From Crocinitomicaceae bacterium (lineage in GTDB: Bacteria; Bacteroidota; Bacteroidia; Flavobacteriales_D; Crocinitomicaceae): DNA of 43,843 nucleotides. A model generated the notes under the pieces. The model did not search any database and was not told the origin of the DNA. It worked only from the letters and a program-made list of their open reading frames with translations. Below are positions 35,617-43,843 of this stretch, piece after piece; position 1 is the stretch's first letter, and each line of letters begins with the position of its first letter. Both the position numbers and the translations under genes were made by a program. The DNA is taken from positions 1-43,843 of the forward strand of contig JAURGK010000020.1 in the NCBI GenBank assembly GCA_030833845.1, read 5' to 3'.

Positions 35617-36045
35617 ATGGTTTTCAAGGCAAAAAGAGATGGATTCCGATGGTATATCAGCACCTTTGTGCTGGTCGTTTATAGCGCCGTCAGTGGGCTA
35701 ATTTATTTCACAGAAGGTGACAAAACACCAATCTTTGTGTTAGGTGCTATTTGGCTTTTTATAAGCATATTGATCATTTGGATTCTTCCAACTACTACCC
35801 ATTACACCTTTCTTGATGACCATTTATTGTGTCAAAGCATGGGCTTTAAAAAGCGGATCTATTACAATACATTCAATAAAATAGAATCGGCCAACGGCTT
35901 GTATGCCGGCTGGAAAATGAGCACTTCATGGCATTGCCTTGTACTGAGATACAACAAATACGACGAACTGCTCATTTCACCGGCAGATGAAAAAGGATTC
36001 ATTGCACAATTTGAATCAAAGAAAGCCTCATTAGTCCAAGCCTAA
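35617..36045 (+). CDS. Membrane protein with bacterial PH-like domain
   Basis: This 142-residue protein has two hydrophobic segments (about 13-32 and 39-57) then a soluble part of the bPH_4 type: THYTFLDDHLLCQSMGFKKRIYYNTFNKIESAN, with a later RYNKYDELLISPADEKGFIAQF. Such proteins are widespread and have no known function. It follows glyA by ten bases and is probably in its transcript. The last 15 bases overlap the convergent two-CXXCH lipoprotein gene. Confidence 0.75.
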   Translation: MVFKAKRDGFRWYISTFVLVVYSAVSGLIYFTEGDKTPIFVLGAIWLFISILIIWILPTTTHYTFLDDHLLCQSMGFKKRIYYNTFNKIESANGLYAGWKMSTSWHCLVLRYNKYDELLISPADEKGFIAQFESKKASLVQA

Positions 36046-36495
36046 CTTACCGGTACTTGGGCCATGGCAGCTATTGCATGCACCTGAGCTTAGCGAAGAA
36101 CTCATTGCAATTGTTGCCCCAGATGGGCTTGTTATTCTAGGATACAAGCCTACATAATCTATAGCAGCCGTTGAATAAAAATTTCCCTTGCTGTCTATGT
36201 CAATAGTATACTTGAGCGTACCTGCGCCATTGGGCTCCGTAAATAGTTCAACCTTTCCTCCATTTTGTGAAGTGAGCAAATCACTCTTGTATAGCGTGCC
36301 AGCTACATTAAAACAACCCTCTCCCTCACCTGTTGAATTATGGCATTGCATGCAATTTTGCCCTTTGTTGTGGGAGTCATCACCCCCTGCCGAACTAATA
36401 TTTTCTTCATGACATGCCCATGATTTTTTACAGGATACAAGTGCTGCGAATCCAGCTAAAAAGGCGATAAAAATTAATCTGTTCTTTCTTTTCAT
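36031..36495 (-). CDS. Lipoprotein with two CXXCH motifs
   Basis: The 154-residue protein has a lipoprotein signal with its cysteine at C22 (ALVSC). CXXCH occurs at 48-52 (CMQCH) and 140-144 (CNSCH), the attachment pattern of c-type haem, and a further C28-H29 lies just after the lipobox. The middle region is a small beta domain (KVELFTEPNGAG, then TIDIDSKGNFYSTAA). Similar Bacteroidota lipoproteins are known to me as uncharacterised. Haem attachment is not proven, because no haem lyase is nearby. It is the last gene of the leftward efflux operon, 27 bases after the adaptor. Confidence 0.75.
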   Translation of the reverse strand: MKRKNRLIFIAFLAGFAALVSCKKSWACHEENISSAGGDDSHNKGQNCMQCHNSTGEGEGCFNVAGTLYKSDLLTSQNGGKVELFTEPNGAGTLKYTIDIDSKGNFYSTAAIDYVGLYPRITSPSGATIAMSSSLSSGACNSCHGPSTGKLGLD

Positions 36496-36522
36496 TTTAT
36501 TGTTATTTATTTGGTTAAATTT

Positions 36523-37650
36523 TTATTCTATTTCTTTACTTAGAATGGCCAATAAGTCATAGGCCCCCTTGACAACCACCTTACTCTTTTTCAATAAGTG
36601 AAGTGATTTACTTCCAATAGCAACTTTTCCTTGTGCGGACATGAGCACCTCAATTTCAATTGGCCGAAAACCAGCTCCAGAAGCAATAAATAGTAGGTCT
36701 TTGCCATTGCGCTGTACAACGGCCTCTTCGGGCACGATCGTGAATTTTTGACCTTGCGTGGCTATTTCTGCCTTGAGGTAGGAACCCGGAACAATATCCT
36801 TTGGAAGGTCCTCAAAATGACAATGTACTTTAATTGTACGTTCCTTGCTGATTTCACTTCCAATTAAAAAGATCTTTGCATTGGTTTTTGTAGAAGCATC
36901 GACAAATTGAAGACTGACCTGTTGATCTTTTCTTAGGTATGGCAAATATTTCTCATAAACTGTTAGCTCGGCATGTGCATGTTTTAAGTCGATAATTTCC
37001 ATTAGATTGTCTTTAGGTTCCGCAAACGCACCAACGCTCGCATTTATCTTTGTAATTACGCCATTGAAAGGCGAAACAACGCGCTGTACACGTTCAATTT
37101 GCCCGTTTTGAAGGCGTTTTAAACTAACATTAGCCATTTCTAATTTTAATTCAAGACCAGCGAGCTTGGCCTTATTTACAGCCAAAATACTTTTTGCCTG
37201 CTGGTAATTTTTTGCCGAACCTGCTTCTTTCTCAAACAATCCTTTTTGGCGCTCGTAATCTGCACTTAAAAATTCCATTTGACCGAGAATTTCTAAATAT
37301 TCTTGTTGCAAAGCAATAATGTCAGGATGTTCTACCTCCATTAACAATTGCCCTTTACTTACTTTCATTCCGTCTAATACTTCAATTCGCCTTATGTAGC
37401 CTCCAAAAGGAAAAGAAATGAATGATTTATTTTGAGGTGGTACCTCTATCATACCATTGGCATAAACGCTAAGAGAAATGTTATCGGTTTGCAGTTGACC
37501 AAGTTCGATTCCCAATGATTTGATTTGTTCGTCGCTAAGTTTGATCAGGTCATTTTGAGCCTTTTCATTCACATTGCTTTGCTTTGGCGAACCACAAGAA
37601 ACCAATAATAGAAAAAGGATTGGCAAGTAGTGATATAATGTTGTTTTCAT
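36523..37650 (-). CDS. RND periplasmic adaptor (membrane fusion protein), lipoprotein type
   Basis: The 375-residue adaptor has a lipoprotein signal (LLVSC, cysteine near 19), then a barrel-sandwich domain split by a helical hairpin with a coiled coil. The first lipoyl half reads GGYIRRIEVLDGMKVSKGQLL and the second RVVSPFNGVITKINASVGAF, as in CusB/CzcB. The protein joins the inner membrane pump and the outer membrane factor. The in-frame extension to 37671 overlaps the pump gene's end, so ATG 37650 is preferred. It lies eight bases after the pump gene. Confidence 0.92.
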   Translation of the reverse strand: MKTTLYHYLPILFLLLVSCGSPKQSNVNEKAQNDLIKLSDEQIKSLGIELGQLQTDNISLSVYANGMIEVPPQNKSFISFPFGGYIRRIEVLDGMKVSKGQLLMEVEHPDIIALQQEYLEILGQMEFLSADYERQKGLFEKEAGSAKNYQQAKSILAVNKAKLAGLELKLEMANVSLKRLQNGQIERVQRVVSPFNGVITKINASVGAFAEPKDNLMEIIDLKHAHAELTVYEKYLPYLRKDQQVSLQFVDASTKTNAKIFLIGSEISKERTIKVHCHFEDLPKDIVPGSYLKAEIATQGQKFTIVPEEAVVQRNGKDLLFIASGAGFRPIEIEVLMSAQGKVAIGSKSLHLLKKSKVVVKGAYDLLAILSKEIE

Positions 37651-37658
37651 GGTAATTT

Positions 37659-40600
37659 TTATTGTATCCATTGTATAGAAATGTGTAATAATTTAATTTC
37701 ATGTTGCCACTCAAGCAATTCATGTTGTAGTTCCAAAGCATAGTCTTGTAATTGCAAAAATTCTATCAATGAAATCTCGCCTCCATCTAATTGAATTTGA
37801 GCATCTGCTTGAATCTTAACAATTTGCATTTCAATATCTTGTTCTAAATCCATATAGTTGGAAATGCGCTGGCTCAATTGGGCAAAGCGGGTGCTTTGTT
37901 CAGCTTGCAATTCTAAAAGTTGTTGCTGTTTAGTAAAGGCAAGTTGTTCTAAAGCCAAAGAATTCGATGTATTTCTAGCCTTGAATGCTTTAAAATCAAT
38001 GGGGATTTGAGTCTGAATGGCACCGCCCTGGAACCTTTCATTGGGGCCAAAATATTGATCCATTCCTCCGATGGTTTGCCAGCCAACGAGCGATTGATTG
38101 AAATAAGATACACCCAATTGTGGCAATTGATTGCGAGAATTTTGCATCTGCTTAATTTCTAATTGAGTTTGGGATACAGCTAAAGCAAGCAAGATAGGAT
38201 GACTATCTAAATTACTTTGTAATGGCAATTTTAAAAAATCTATCGCTTCCTCTTGTGCCAGCGTATAGGATGCATCAGATACACCTAAAAGCGCATTTAT
38301 CGCGGTCCATGCATTTTTCAACTCAAGTTGCAGTGCTTTTTCATTGGCCTGAATTCTTAATAATTTTGAATGAACCAAAACTTTTTCAAAAGGTTTGGAT
38401 TCACCTAACGAAACTCGTTCAATAACTTTTTGCTCCAACAGACCATACAAGGAATCCTGACTAGCAAGGATTTTTAATTTGGTGTTTAAATAACGAATGT
38501 TCTCTAGTTGTTCGTCGAGATTTTTTTTCAAATTTCGCTGCAATAAATTCAAATCTTGTTCAGCTAGCTGACTTTGAACTTTGCCTAAATCTTTTTGTAG
38601 TCTAATTGCACCGTTATAGGGCAACTGTTGGGTCAAGGTGAGGTTATTATCCTTGCTATAGGCCGAATTAAACTGACCTTGTAAATAATCAACCGACAAT
38701 GCTTGCCAAGCTGCCTGGCCTCTTGCACTTTCCATTTGTTTTTGAACTTCAACTTGACTTGCCTGAACCAATCCATTTTGCTTCAATAAAAGTTCGAAAA
38801 ATTGGTCGTCTGTAAGGGCCTGTTGTGCAGAGGCATTTACACCAAAAAAGAAGAATAAAAGAACCAACAAGGTTGTTTTATTGAGTCGAAGTTTCAAAGG
38901 GCGTTCAAAAAGCATATATAACAACGGTAAAATAAATAAGGTCAAAATTGTAGCACTGAGCAAACCACCAATCACCACGGTGGCCAATGGCTTTTGCACC
39001 TCGGCTCCACTACCCTGCGACAATGCCATTGGGAGAAAACCTAGGGATGCCACAGTAGCGGTTAAAAGTACCGGTCGCAATCTGTTGATTGTTCCAACAA
39101 GCACCACTCTATTAATTTGCATACCCGTTTTGCGAAGTGTATTGAATTCAGCAATTAATACAATACCATTGAGCACTGCCACGCCAAATAAGGCAATGAA
39201 ACCAACACCAGCCGAAATTGAAAATGGCATCCCTCTGAAATAAAGTGCCCAGATGCCCCCAATTGATGCCAAGGGAATGGCTGTATAGATCAAGGTGGCT
39301 TGTTTAAGAGATTGAAAAGCAAGATACAGTAAGAAGTATATAAGTAGCAAGGAAACCGGAACGGCAATAAGTAGTCGTTGACGCGCGTGAACTAAATTTT
39401 CAAAGGTGCCACCGATATGTATAAAATAACCCGTAGTAAGTTTGACTCGTTGGTACATTTTTTGCTGTAATTCTTCGACAATGCTCTCCACATCTCGCCC
39501 TCTGACATTGAACCCGACAATGATGCGTCTTTTGGCATCATCTCTTTGAATTTGGTTGGGTCCATTTTCAAAGCGCACCTCTGCAAGCTCTGAGAGTGGT
39601 ATTTCATTCCCTGAGGCGTTACTTACGAACAACTGATTGATATCTGAAATGGCGACACGATTGGCCTCATTGAGACGAACCACGAGTTGGTATTTACGCT
39701 CACCCTCAAAAACATAACCTGCAATTTGCCCCGCAAAGCCCAAATTCAAGGCCTTATTCACATCGTCAATATTCACTTGATAGCGAGCCAAAGCCTCGCG
39801 ATGATAACGAACAATCAATTGGGGAAGTCCAGAAAGTTCTTCAATGTATATGTCCTCTACCCCATCAATTGATTTGGCTAATCCACCAATTTGCTGCGCG
39901 TATTTCGCCAATTGACTGAATTCTTCGCCATAAACTTTGACTACTACATCTTGTTTTGCACCAGTCATTAATTCGTTGAATCGCATTTGAATGGGTTGTT
40001 GAAAACCAAAAGAAACGTGAGGCATCAGACTATCAAGTGTTGCTTGCATTTTTGCTGCCAATTCTTCTTTATTGGAAGCAGTTGTCCATTGATCTTTATC
40101 TTTGAGTATGATCATGAGGTCACAAGCTTCCATTGGCATAGGGTCTGTAGGAATTTCAGCTGTTCCAATTTTCCCAACTACTTGCTTGATCTCTGGATAT
40201 CGATCTAATAAAATGCGCGATGCTTTTGAAGTTTCATCAATTGTCCTACTCAAGCTTGATCCAGTCATGAGGCGTGTTTCAACAGCAAAATCACCTTCAT
40301 CTAAGGAAGGAATAAATTCTGCACCGAGTTGATTAAAGAGAATGACCGAAGCAAAGAATAAGACAACCACACCTGAAATCACCGTTCTTTTTTTACGCAA
40401 GACAGCCTTTAACAAGGGCAAATACTTTTTTTGAATGGCCAACACAATACGATCAGAAATGGTTAGGTGCTGCATAACTTTTTTGGACAAGAATACGGCA
40501 CTGATCATTGGCACATAAGTCAAAGATAAAATGAGCGCACCAAGGATGGCGAAAATCACGGTTTGTGACATTGGTTTAAACATCTTCCCTTCAATACCAA

Positions 40601-41996
40601 CAAGTGCAAGTATGGGCAAATAAACAACCAAGATAATCACCTGTCCGAAGACCGCACTTTTGCTAAATTTAGATGCAGAATGGTAAACTTCATCGTTCAT
40701 CTGAGCCTCATTAAGCACACCAATTTTGCGGCGCTGCAATAGATGTAAAGTCGATTCTACAATGATCACTGCGCCATCAACAATTAACCCAAAATCCAAT
40801 GCGCCCAAGGACATCAGGTTGCCAGAAACGCCAAATACTTGCATGAGTGAAATGGCAAAAAGCATTGCTAAAGGGATAATGGATGCAACAATCAATCCAG
40901 CTCTTAGATTCCCTAATAAAAGCACCAACACGAAAATCACAATCAGTGCTCCTTCAATAAGATTACTCGTAACCGTGTGAATGGCTCTATCAACCAAGTT
41001 GGTTCTATCTAAATACACTTCTAACTCCACACCTTCTGGTAAGTTTTTTTCAATTTGGGCCATACGTTCCTTTACAAGTGAAATCACTTCAGAAGAATTC
41101 GCTCCTTTGAGCATGAGCACGATGCCTCCCACAGCCTCGCCCTGGTCATTGTAGGTGAGTGCACCGTAGCGAATTTGAGATCCAAATTGCACTTTGGCGA
41201 TATCGCGAACAAATACAGGTGCCTCAGCGCTCGGATGTTTAATTTGAATATTTTCAATATCCGCAAGACTTGTAATGAGGCCTTCAGTCCGGATATAGGT
41301 AGTCATGTGATTTCGTTCAATATATGCACCACCTGTATTTTGATTGTTCTGTTCGACGGCATTAAATACCTCGTCGAGAGTTATTTCATGAGCCTTGAGT
41401 AGTAAAGGATCAATGGCAATTTCATAGGTTTTTAATTCACCACCAAAACCACTCACATCGGCCACGCCCTTGACACCTAAAAGTTGTCTTCGAATTACCC
41501 AATCCTGAAGGCTGCGCAATTGCGCAGCGTCATATTTACGCTCGTAACCTTTTTTTGCGCGCAGGGTATATTGATAAATCTCACCAAGCCCGGTACTGAG
41601 TGGGGCCATGGAAGGCTCTCCTAAACCCGCAGGAATGCTATTTTTAGCTTCTGCAAGTTTCTGTTGCACCTGCTCACGCGCCCAATAAATATCTGTATTT
41701 TCATTAAAAACTACCGTAACAACACTGAGTCCAAAACGGCTAAAGGAGCGTATTTCCTCAATTTCCGGTATAGTTGCCATGGTTTGCTCCACCGGATAGG
41801 TAACCAGTCTTTCGATATCAAGAGCGCTTGACGCCGGGGCTGATGTTACCACCTGAACCTGATTATTGGTAATATCTGGCACTGCATCGATAGGTAGTTT
41901 GGCCAAAGAATAGAGCCCCCAAACAATGAGCCCGAGTGTCAACACGGCAACAATCAACTTGTTGTGTATTGACCAATGTACAATTCGATTTAACAT
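37659..41996 (-). CDS. cusA: CusA/CzcA-type heavy-metal RND pump fused to a TolC-like factor
   Basis: This 1445-residue protein has a normal HME-RND pump in residues 1 to about 1035. It starts MLNRIVHWSIHNKLIVAVLT, with DFGLIVDGAVIIVEST in the fourth membrane region. Residues 1039-1057 form a hydrophobic signal-like segment ending ASAQ. From 1057 to the end runs a helical, coiled-coil-rich domain of the TolC/CusC type (LTQQLPYNGAIRLQKDLG, FLQLQDYALELQHELLEWQ), about 390 residues long. The fused form is one I recall in Bacteroidota. One chain could be cleaved after ASAQ so that the TolC part reaches the outer membrane. Metal specificity (Cu, Ag, Zn, Co) is not visible. It is preceded by the small secreted protein gene. 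Confidence 0.93.
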   Translation of the reverse strand: MLNRIVHWSIHNKLIVAVLTLGLIVWGLYSLAKLPIDAVPDITNNQVQVVTSAPASSALDIERLVTYPVEQTMATIPEIEEIRSFSRFGLSVVTVVFNENTDIYWAREQVQQKLAEAKNSIPAGLGEPSMAPLSTGLGEIYQYTLRAKKGYERKYDAAQLRSLQDWVIRRQLLGVKGVADVSGFGGELKTYEIAIDPLLLKAHEITLDEVFNAVEQNNQNTGGAYIERNHMTTYIRTEGLITSLADIENIQIKHPSAEAPVFVRDIAKVQFGSQIRYGALTYNDQGEAVGGIVLMLKGANSSEVISLVKERMAQIEKNLPEGVELEVYLDRTNLVDRAIHTVTSNLIEGALIVIFVLVLLLGNLRAGLIVASIIPLAMLFAISLMQVFGVSGNLMSLGALDFGLIVDGAVIIVESTLHLLQRRKIGVLNEAQMNDEVYHSASKFSKSAVFGQVIILVVYLPILALVGIEGKMFKPMSQTVIFAILGALILSLTYVPMISAVFLSKKVMQHLTISDRIVLAIQKKYLPLLKAVLRKKRTVISGVVVLFFASVILFNQLGAEFIPSLDEGDFAVETRLMTGSSLSRTIDETSKASRILLDRYPEIKQVVGKIGTAEIPTDPMPMEACDLMIILKDKDQWTTASNKEELAAKMQATLDSLMPHVSFGFQQPIQMRFNELMTGAKQDVVVKVYGEEFSQLAKYAQQIGGLAKSIDGVEDIYIEELSGLPQLIVRYHREALARYQVNIDDVNKALNLGFAGQIAGYVFEGERKYQLVVRLNEANRVAISDINQLFVSNASGNEIPLSELAEVRFENGPNQIQRDDAKRRIIVGFNVRGRDVESIVEELQQKMYQRVKLTTGYFIHIGGTFENLVHARQRLLIAVPVSLLLIYFLLYLAFQSLKQATLIYTAIPLASIGGIWALYFRGMPFSISAGVGFIALFGVAVLNGIVLIAEFNTLRKTGMQINRVVLVGTINRLRPVLLTATVASLGFLPMALSQGSGAEVQKPLATVVIGGLLSATILTLFILPLLYMLFERPLKLRLNKTTLLVLLFFFFGVNASAQQALTDDQFFELLLKQNGLVQASQVEVQKQMESARGQAAWQALSVDYLQGQFNSAYSKDNNLTLTQQLPYNGAIRLQKDLGKVQSQLAEQDLNLLQRNLKKNLDEQLENIRYLNTKLKILASQDSLYGLLEQKVIERVSLGESKPFEKVLVHSKLLRIQANEKALQLELKNAWTAINALLGVSDASYTLAQEEAIDFLKLPLQSNLDSHPILLALAVSQTQLEIKQMQNSRNQLPQLGVSYFNQSLVGWQTIGGMDQYFGPNERFQGGAIQTQIPIDFKAFKARNTSNSLALEQLAFTKQQQLLELQAEQSTRFAQLSQRISNYMDLEQDIEMQIVKIQADAQIQLDGGEISLIEFLQLQDYALELQHELLEWQHEIKLLHISIQWIQ

Positions 41997-42034
41997 AAGG
42001 ATTACAATTAGTGATTTAACTTAATAGATATAAG

Positions 42035-42421
42035 CTACACTAATTGAGGTGGATGCCAGCATTCGAAAAAGTCATTAATGGAAATGCTTTCAGGTGCTGA
42101 AAATATAAGGTCTTTGGTAAATGAAATTTCTGAACTTTGTACAAGTAGTTGAGTGCCTGAAGTTGGCATAAATAAGGTGACAAGTGTATTGGTTTGTACA
42201 GACTTAAAAGGCAATTGGCGGTGATCATGTTGCTTTTCATTGACTTGCTGCAGGTAGTGTTCTTGGACGAATGACCACAAACTAGGCTCGTTACACTCTT
42301 TTTGATAAGCTTCGTAATGACTTATCAAAGCATCGAATTTGAAAAATTCAAGGCCTTGCCATTGGGGAGCCAAAGAAAGCAACCCAAAATATATAGCCAA
42401 AACCATTGACAGCACTCGCAT
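42035..42421 (-). CDS. Small secreted protein leading the metal-efflux operon
   Basis: The 128-residue protein starts with a signal peptide (about 1-18). The mature part has a histidine-rich spot, EKQHDHRQLPFK, and ends FECWHPPQLV. Short secreted proteins with this H-rich and LPFK pattern, ending in a WQPP-like motif, stand before CusA-type pumps in Bacteroidota as far as I recall. A metal-binding or metal-delivery role is inferred from that context. The gap to the pump gene is 38 bases. A second ATG near 42406 would cut into the signal peptide, so 42421, four bases after a -7 box, is the start. Confidence 0.7.
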   Translation of the reverse strand: MRVLSMVLAIYFGLLSLAPQWQGLEFFKFDALISHYEAYQKECNEPSLWSFVQEHYLQQVNEKQHDHRQLPFKSVQTNTLVTLFMPTSGTQLLVQSSEISFTKDLIFSAPESISINDFFECWHPPQLV

Positions 42422-42425
42422 TAGA

Positions 42426-42433
42426 CAAAATTA
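42426..42433 (-). promoter_or_regulatory. -7 box TAATTTTG of the metal-efflux operon
   Basis: This exact TAnnTTTG match on the minus strand ends four bases before ATG 42421. It sits in the 60-base divergent gap before the M1 aminopeptidase gene, whose own near box TAATTTCG lies at 42466-42473. I see no dyad in the gap that could be a metal-regulator operator. Confidence 0.5.
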
Positions 42434-42481
42434 GTTATTTAAATGCTTAGAAAAAATAGATTGTGTAATTTCGTTCAAATC

Positions 42482-43843
42482 ATGCTTATGAAACTCTTCT
42501 CTCTTCTTTTAATGCTTTTTTTGCATGTGCTACCAATTTTATGCCAAGATCAGATAGGTAGCTGTTCGCTTAGAAAATCTACAAAAAAATGGCAAACCAA
42601 AAGCGCTTCTCTCACTATTGCAGAAATAGCTGAAACGGAAAAATACGACGTGTATTTTTATAATTTGGATTTAGAAATGAATAACATTTCGACCTATTTG
42701 AACGGCAGCGTTCAAATACATGCCAAGGCCAAAATCAACCTAGACACTGCCTTATTTGAGCTTTTTGAATCCTTACAAATAAGTCAAATCAAGGTGAATA
42801 ACGCTGTGGTGAATTATTCAAGACTTTCGAACCGGGTACGCGTGCCCGTATTTGCGGCGGCCGAGAGCAATTTTGTTATTGAAGTTTTCTACAGTGGCAC
42901 CCCACCTACTGCGCAAACTAATCCACTGGGTGGCAGTGGCCTTACAGCTGGGAGTTCCCCAAGCTGGGGAAACAAGGTGGTTTGGTCCTTATCTGAACCT
43001 TTTTCGGCCTATGAATGGTTTCCAGTAAAACAAAGCTTGACCGACAAAGCTGATTCATGTGCGGTGGCCATCACCGTACCAGATACCTGTAAGGCGGGAT
43101 CTAACGGCGTTCTTCAATCCGTAACCCCACTGGGCAATGGCCAGACTCGCTATGAATGGAAACACAAGCATCCTATTGATTATTATTTGATCTCGGTTGC
43201 TGTTGCCAAATATGTAGATTACAGCATTTATGCCAATCCAGTAGGAAGCCCAAACCCTGTGCTTATTCAAAACTACATCTACGATAATCCACAAACCTTG
43301 CCAAATTTCATTGACGACATTAATGAAACGGTTGATTTTTTAGAATTATTCGCAACCCAATTTGGCCCCTACCCCTTTGCCAATGAAAAGTATGGTCATT
43401 GCATGGCACCCATCGGAGGAGGTATGGAACACCAAACCATGACAACACAAGGTTTCTTCGAGAAAACCCTGACTGCTCATGAATTGGCTCATCAATGGTG
43501 GGGCAATCACGTAACGTGTGCCTCTTGGTGTGATATCTGGCTCAATGAAGGTTTTGCATCTTATGCAGAATACCTCATGCTTGCCCAATTGTATTCAGGG
43601 CAACAAAGTGGGCACATGAATCAAGTTCATCAAAACGTAATGAGCCAACCAGGCGGTAGTGTTTGGGTTTTGGATTCGCTCAATGAGGCACGCATTTTTA
43701 ACGGCCGACTTACTTATGACAAGGGCGCCGCTATAATTCACACGATCCGATATATCATCAATAACGATAACTTATTTTTTGATGCCTTAAAAGATTTTCA
43801 GCTCACTTATGCCCACAGTACAGCTACAGGACTTGACTTTAAA
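42482..43843 (+). CDS. Secreted M1 family aminopeptidase, 3' end outside the window
   Basis: The frame stays open from ATG 42482 to the window edge (454 codons). A signal peptide spans about 1-22. The N-terminal beta domain has the saddle expected of M1 enzymes, with the exopeptidase motif GGGMEHQTM in place of GAMEN. The zinc site is H333-E-L-A-H337 in TAHELAHQWWGNH, and E356 in LNEGFASY is the third ligand, 18 residues after H337. The enzyme trims N-terminal residues from peptides outside the cytoplasm. ATG 42488 is an equal start (MKLFSLLL). The C-terminus, which often carries a T9SS domain in secreted Bacteroidota enzymes, is not seen. Confidence 0.93.
   Translation, partial: MLMKLFSLLLMLFLHVLPILCQDQIGSCSLRKSTKKWQTKSASLTIAEIAETEKYDVYFYNLDLEMNNISTYLNGSVQIHAKAKINLDTALFELFESLQISQIKVNNAVVNYSRLSNRVRVPVFAAAESNFVIEVFYSGTPPTAQTNPLGGSGLTAGSSPSWGNKVVWSLSEPFSAYEWFPVKQSLTDKADSCAVAITVPDTCKAGSNGVLQSVTPLGNGQTRYEWKHKHPIDYYLISVAVAKYVDYSIYANPVGSPNPVLIQNYIYDNPQTLPNFIDDINETVDFLELFATQFGPYPFANEKYGHCMAPIGGGMEHQTMTTQGFFEKTLTAHELAHQWWGNHVTCASWCDIWLNEGFASYAEYLMLAQLYSGQQSGHMNQVHQNVMSQPGGSVWVLDSLNEARIFNGRLTYDKGAAIIHTIRYIINNDNLFFDALKDFQLTYAHSTATGLDFK

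Noticed and set aside
38222-41402. Rightward frames of 60-120 codons inside the pump gene
   Set aside because: They are antisense shadows of the long CusA-TolC frame; their products are compositionally odd and lack start signals.
37659-41996. Pump-TolC fusion as a sequencing or frameshift artefact
   Set aside because: The frame is continuous through a coherent hydrophobic segment ending ASAQ, and fused forms of about this length are known to me in Bacteroidota.
43055-43588. Leftward frames inside the M1 aminopeptidase region
   Set aside because: The plus-strand frame here encodes the complete M1 zinc site, so these are antisense shadows.
1-43843. tRNA, rRNA, CRISPR array, insertion sequence or prophage
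   Set aside because: No cloverleaf, spaced repeat array, terminal inverted repeat or transposase or phage gene was seen on reading both strands; a covariance-model scan was not possible here.

Overview
The window is chromosomal DNA from a member of the phylum Bacteroidota. The evidence is the gene content: menaquinone synthesis by MenB, methylmalonyl-CoA mutase as separate MutA and MutB, fused RibBA, a CusA pump fused to a TolC-type outer membrane factor, FtsB/DivIC, and LpxB next to SurE. The promoters agree: eight-base boxes of the form TAnnTTTG, the -7 element of Bacteroidota sigma-A, stand before many genes, and Shine-Dalgarno sequences are mostly absent. The sequence is moderately AT-rich and very compact. 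No gap between genes exceeds about 200 bases, and I saw no rRNA, tRNA, CRISPR array, insertion sequence or prophage. It reads as an ordinary core chromosome segment rather than an island.

Layout. 1-955: start of a leftward gene that runs off the edge, then two small leftward genes (one resembles the N-terminal part of MtfA). 1076-3763: ABC-F ATPase, Rieske-like lipoprotein, [2Fe-2S] ferredoxin. 3760-9848: lipoprotein MsrB-MsrA fusion, MFS exporter, queuosine-precursor transporter, NlpC/P60 hydrolase, MerR regulator, BtuF-like metal receptor without a signal peptide, cystathionine beta-synthase. 9902-12771: secreted GH20 hexosaminidase and a LuxR-type regulator with a degenerate receiver. 12963-18804: a rightward run of YgiD-type dioxygenase, menB, pepD, ribBA, a LolD-like ATPase and a TIGR02757 protein, tightly packed from menB onward. 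18801-25254: leftward genes for two uncharacterised envelope proteins, an HMG-CoA-lyase-type enzyme, PyrD, a 57-residue membrane microprotein coupled to an ECF sigma factor, and two coupled predicted outer membrane proteins. 25345-30103: rightward mutA, mutB, a secreted protein with a PKD-like region, divIC. 30111-33479: leftward surE, small membrane protein, lpxB, spoIID-like. 33528-36045: rightward NlpC/P60 with SH3, glyA, PH-like membrane protein. 36031-42421: leftward metal-efflux operon. 42482-43843: a secreted M1 aminopeptidase cut by the window edge.

How the parts relate. MutAB is B12-dependent, and the BtuF-like protein may bind B12 or another metal ligand, but no BtuCD is present here. 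The HMG-CoA-lyase-type enzyme and MutAB suggest branched-chain amino acid and propionate catabolism. The efflux operon holds a His-containing secreted protein, a 1445-residue pump that carries its own outer membrane factor, an adaptor, and a lipoprotein with two CXXCH motifs. SurE, LpxB, SpoIID, DivIC and two NlpC/P60 proteins form a loose envelope-biogenesis neighbourhood.

The most notable observations are: (1) start codons of about ten genes lie only 3-6 bases after a -7 box, which predicts widespread leaderless mRNAs and corrects several gene starts; (2) an unlisted 57-residue membrane microprotein sharing ATGA with an ECF sigma factor; (3) an outer-membrane-barrel-like protein with an apparent N-terminal helix-hairpin-helix region paired with a second barrel-like protein; (4) the pump-OMF fusion operon. 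I found no clearly new defence or mobile system.
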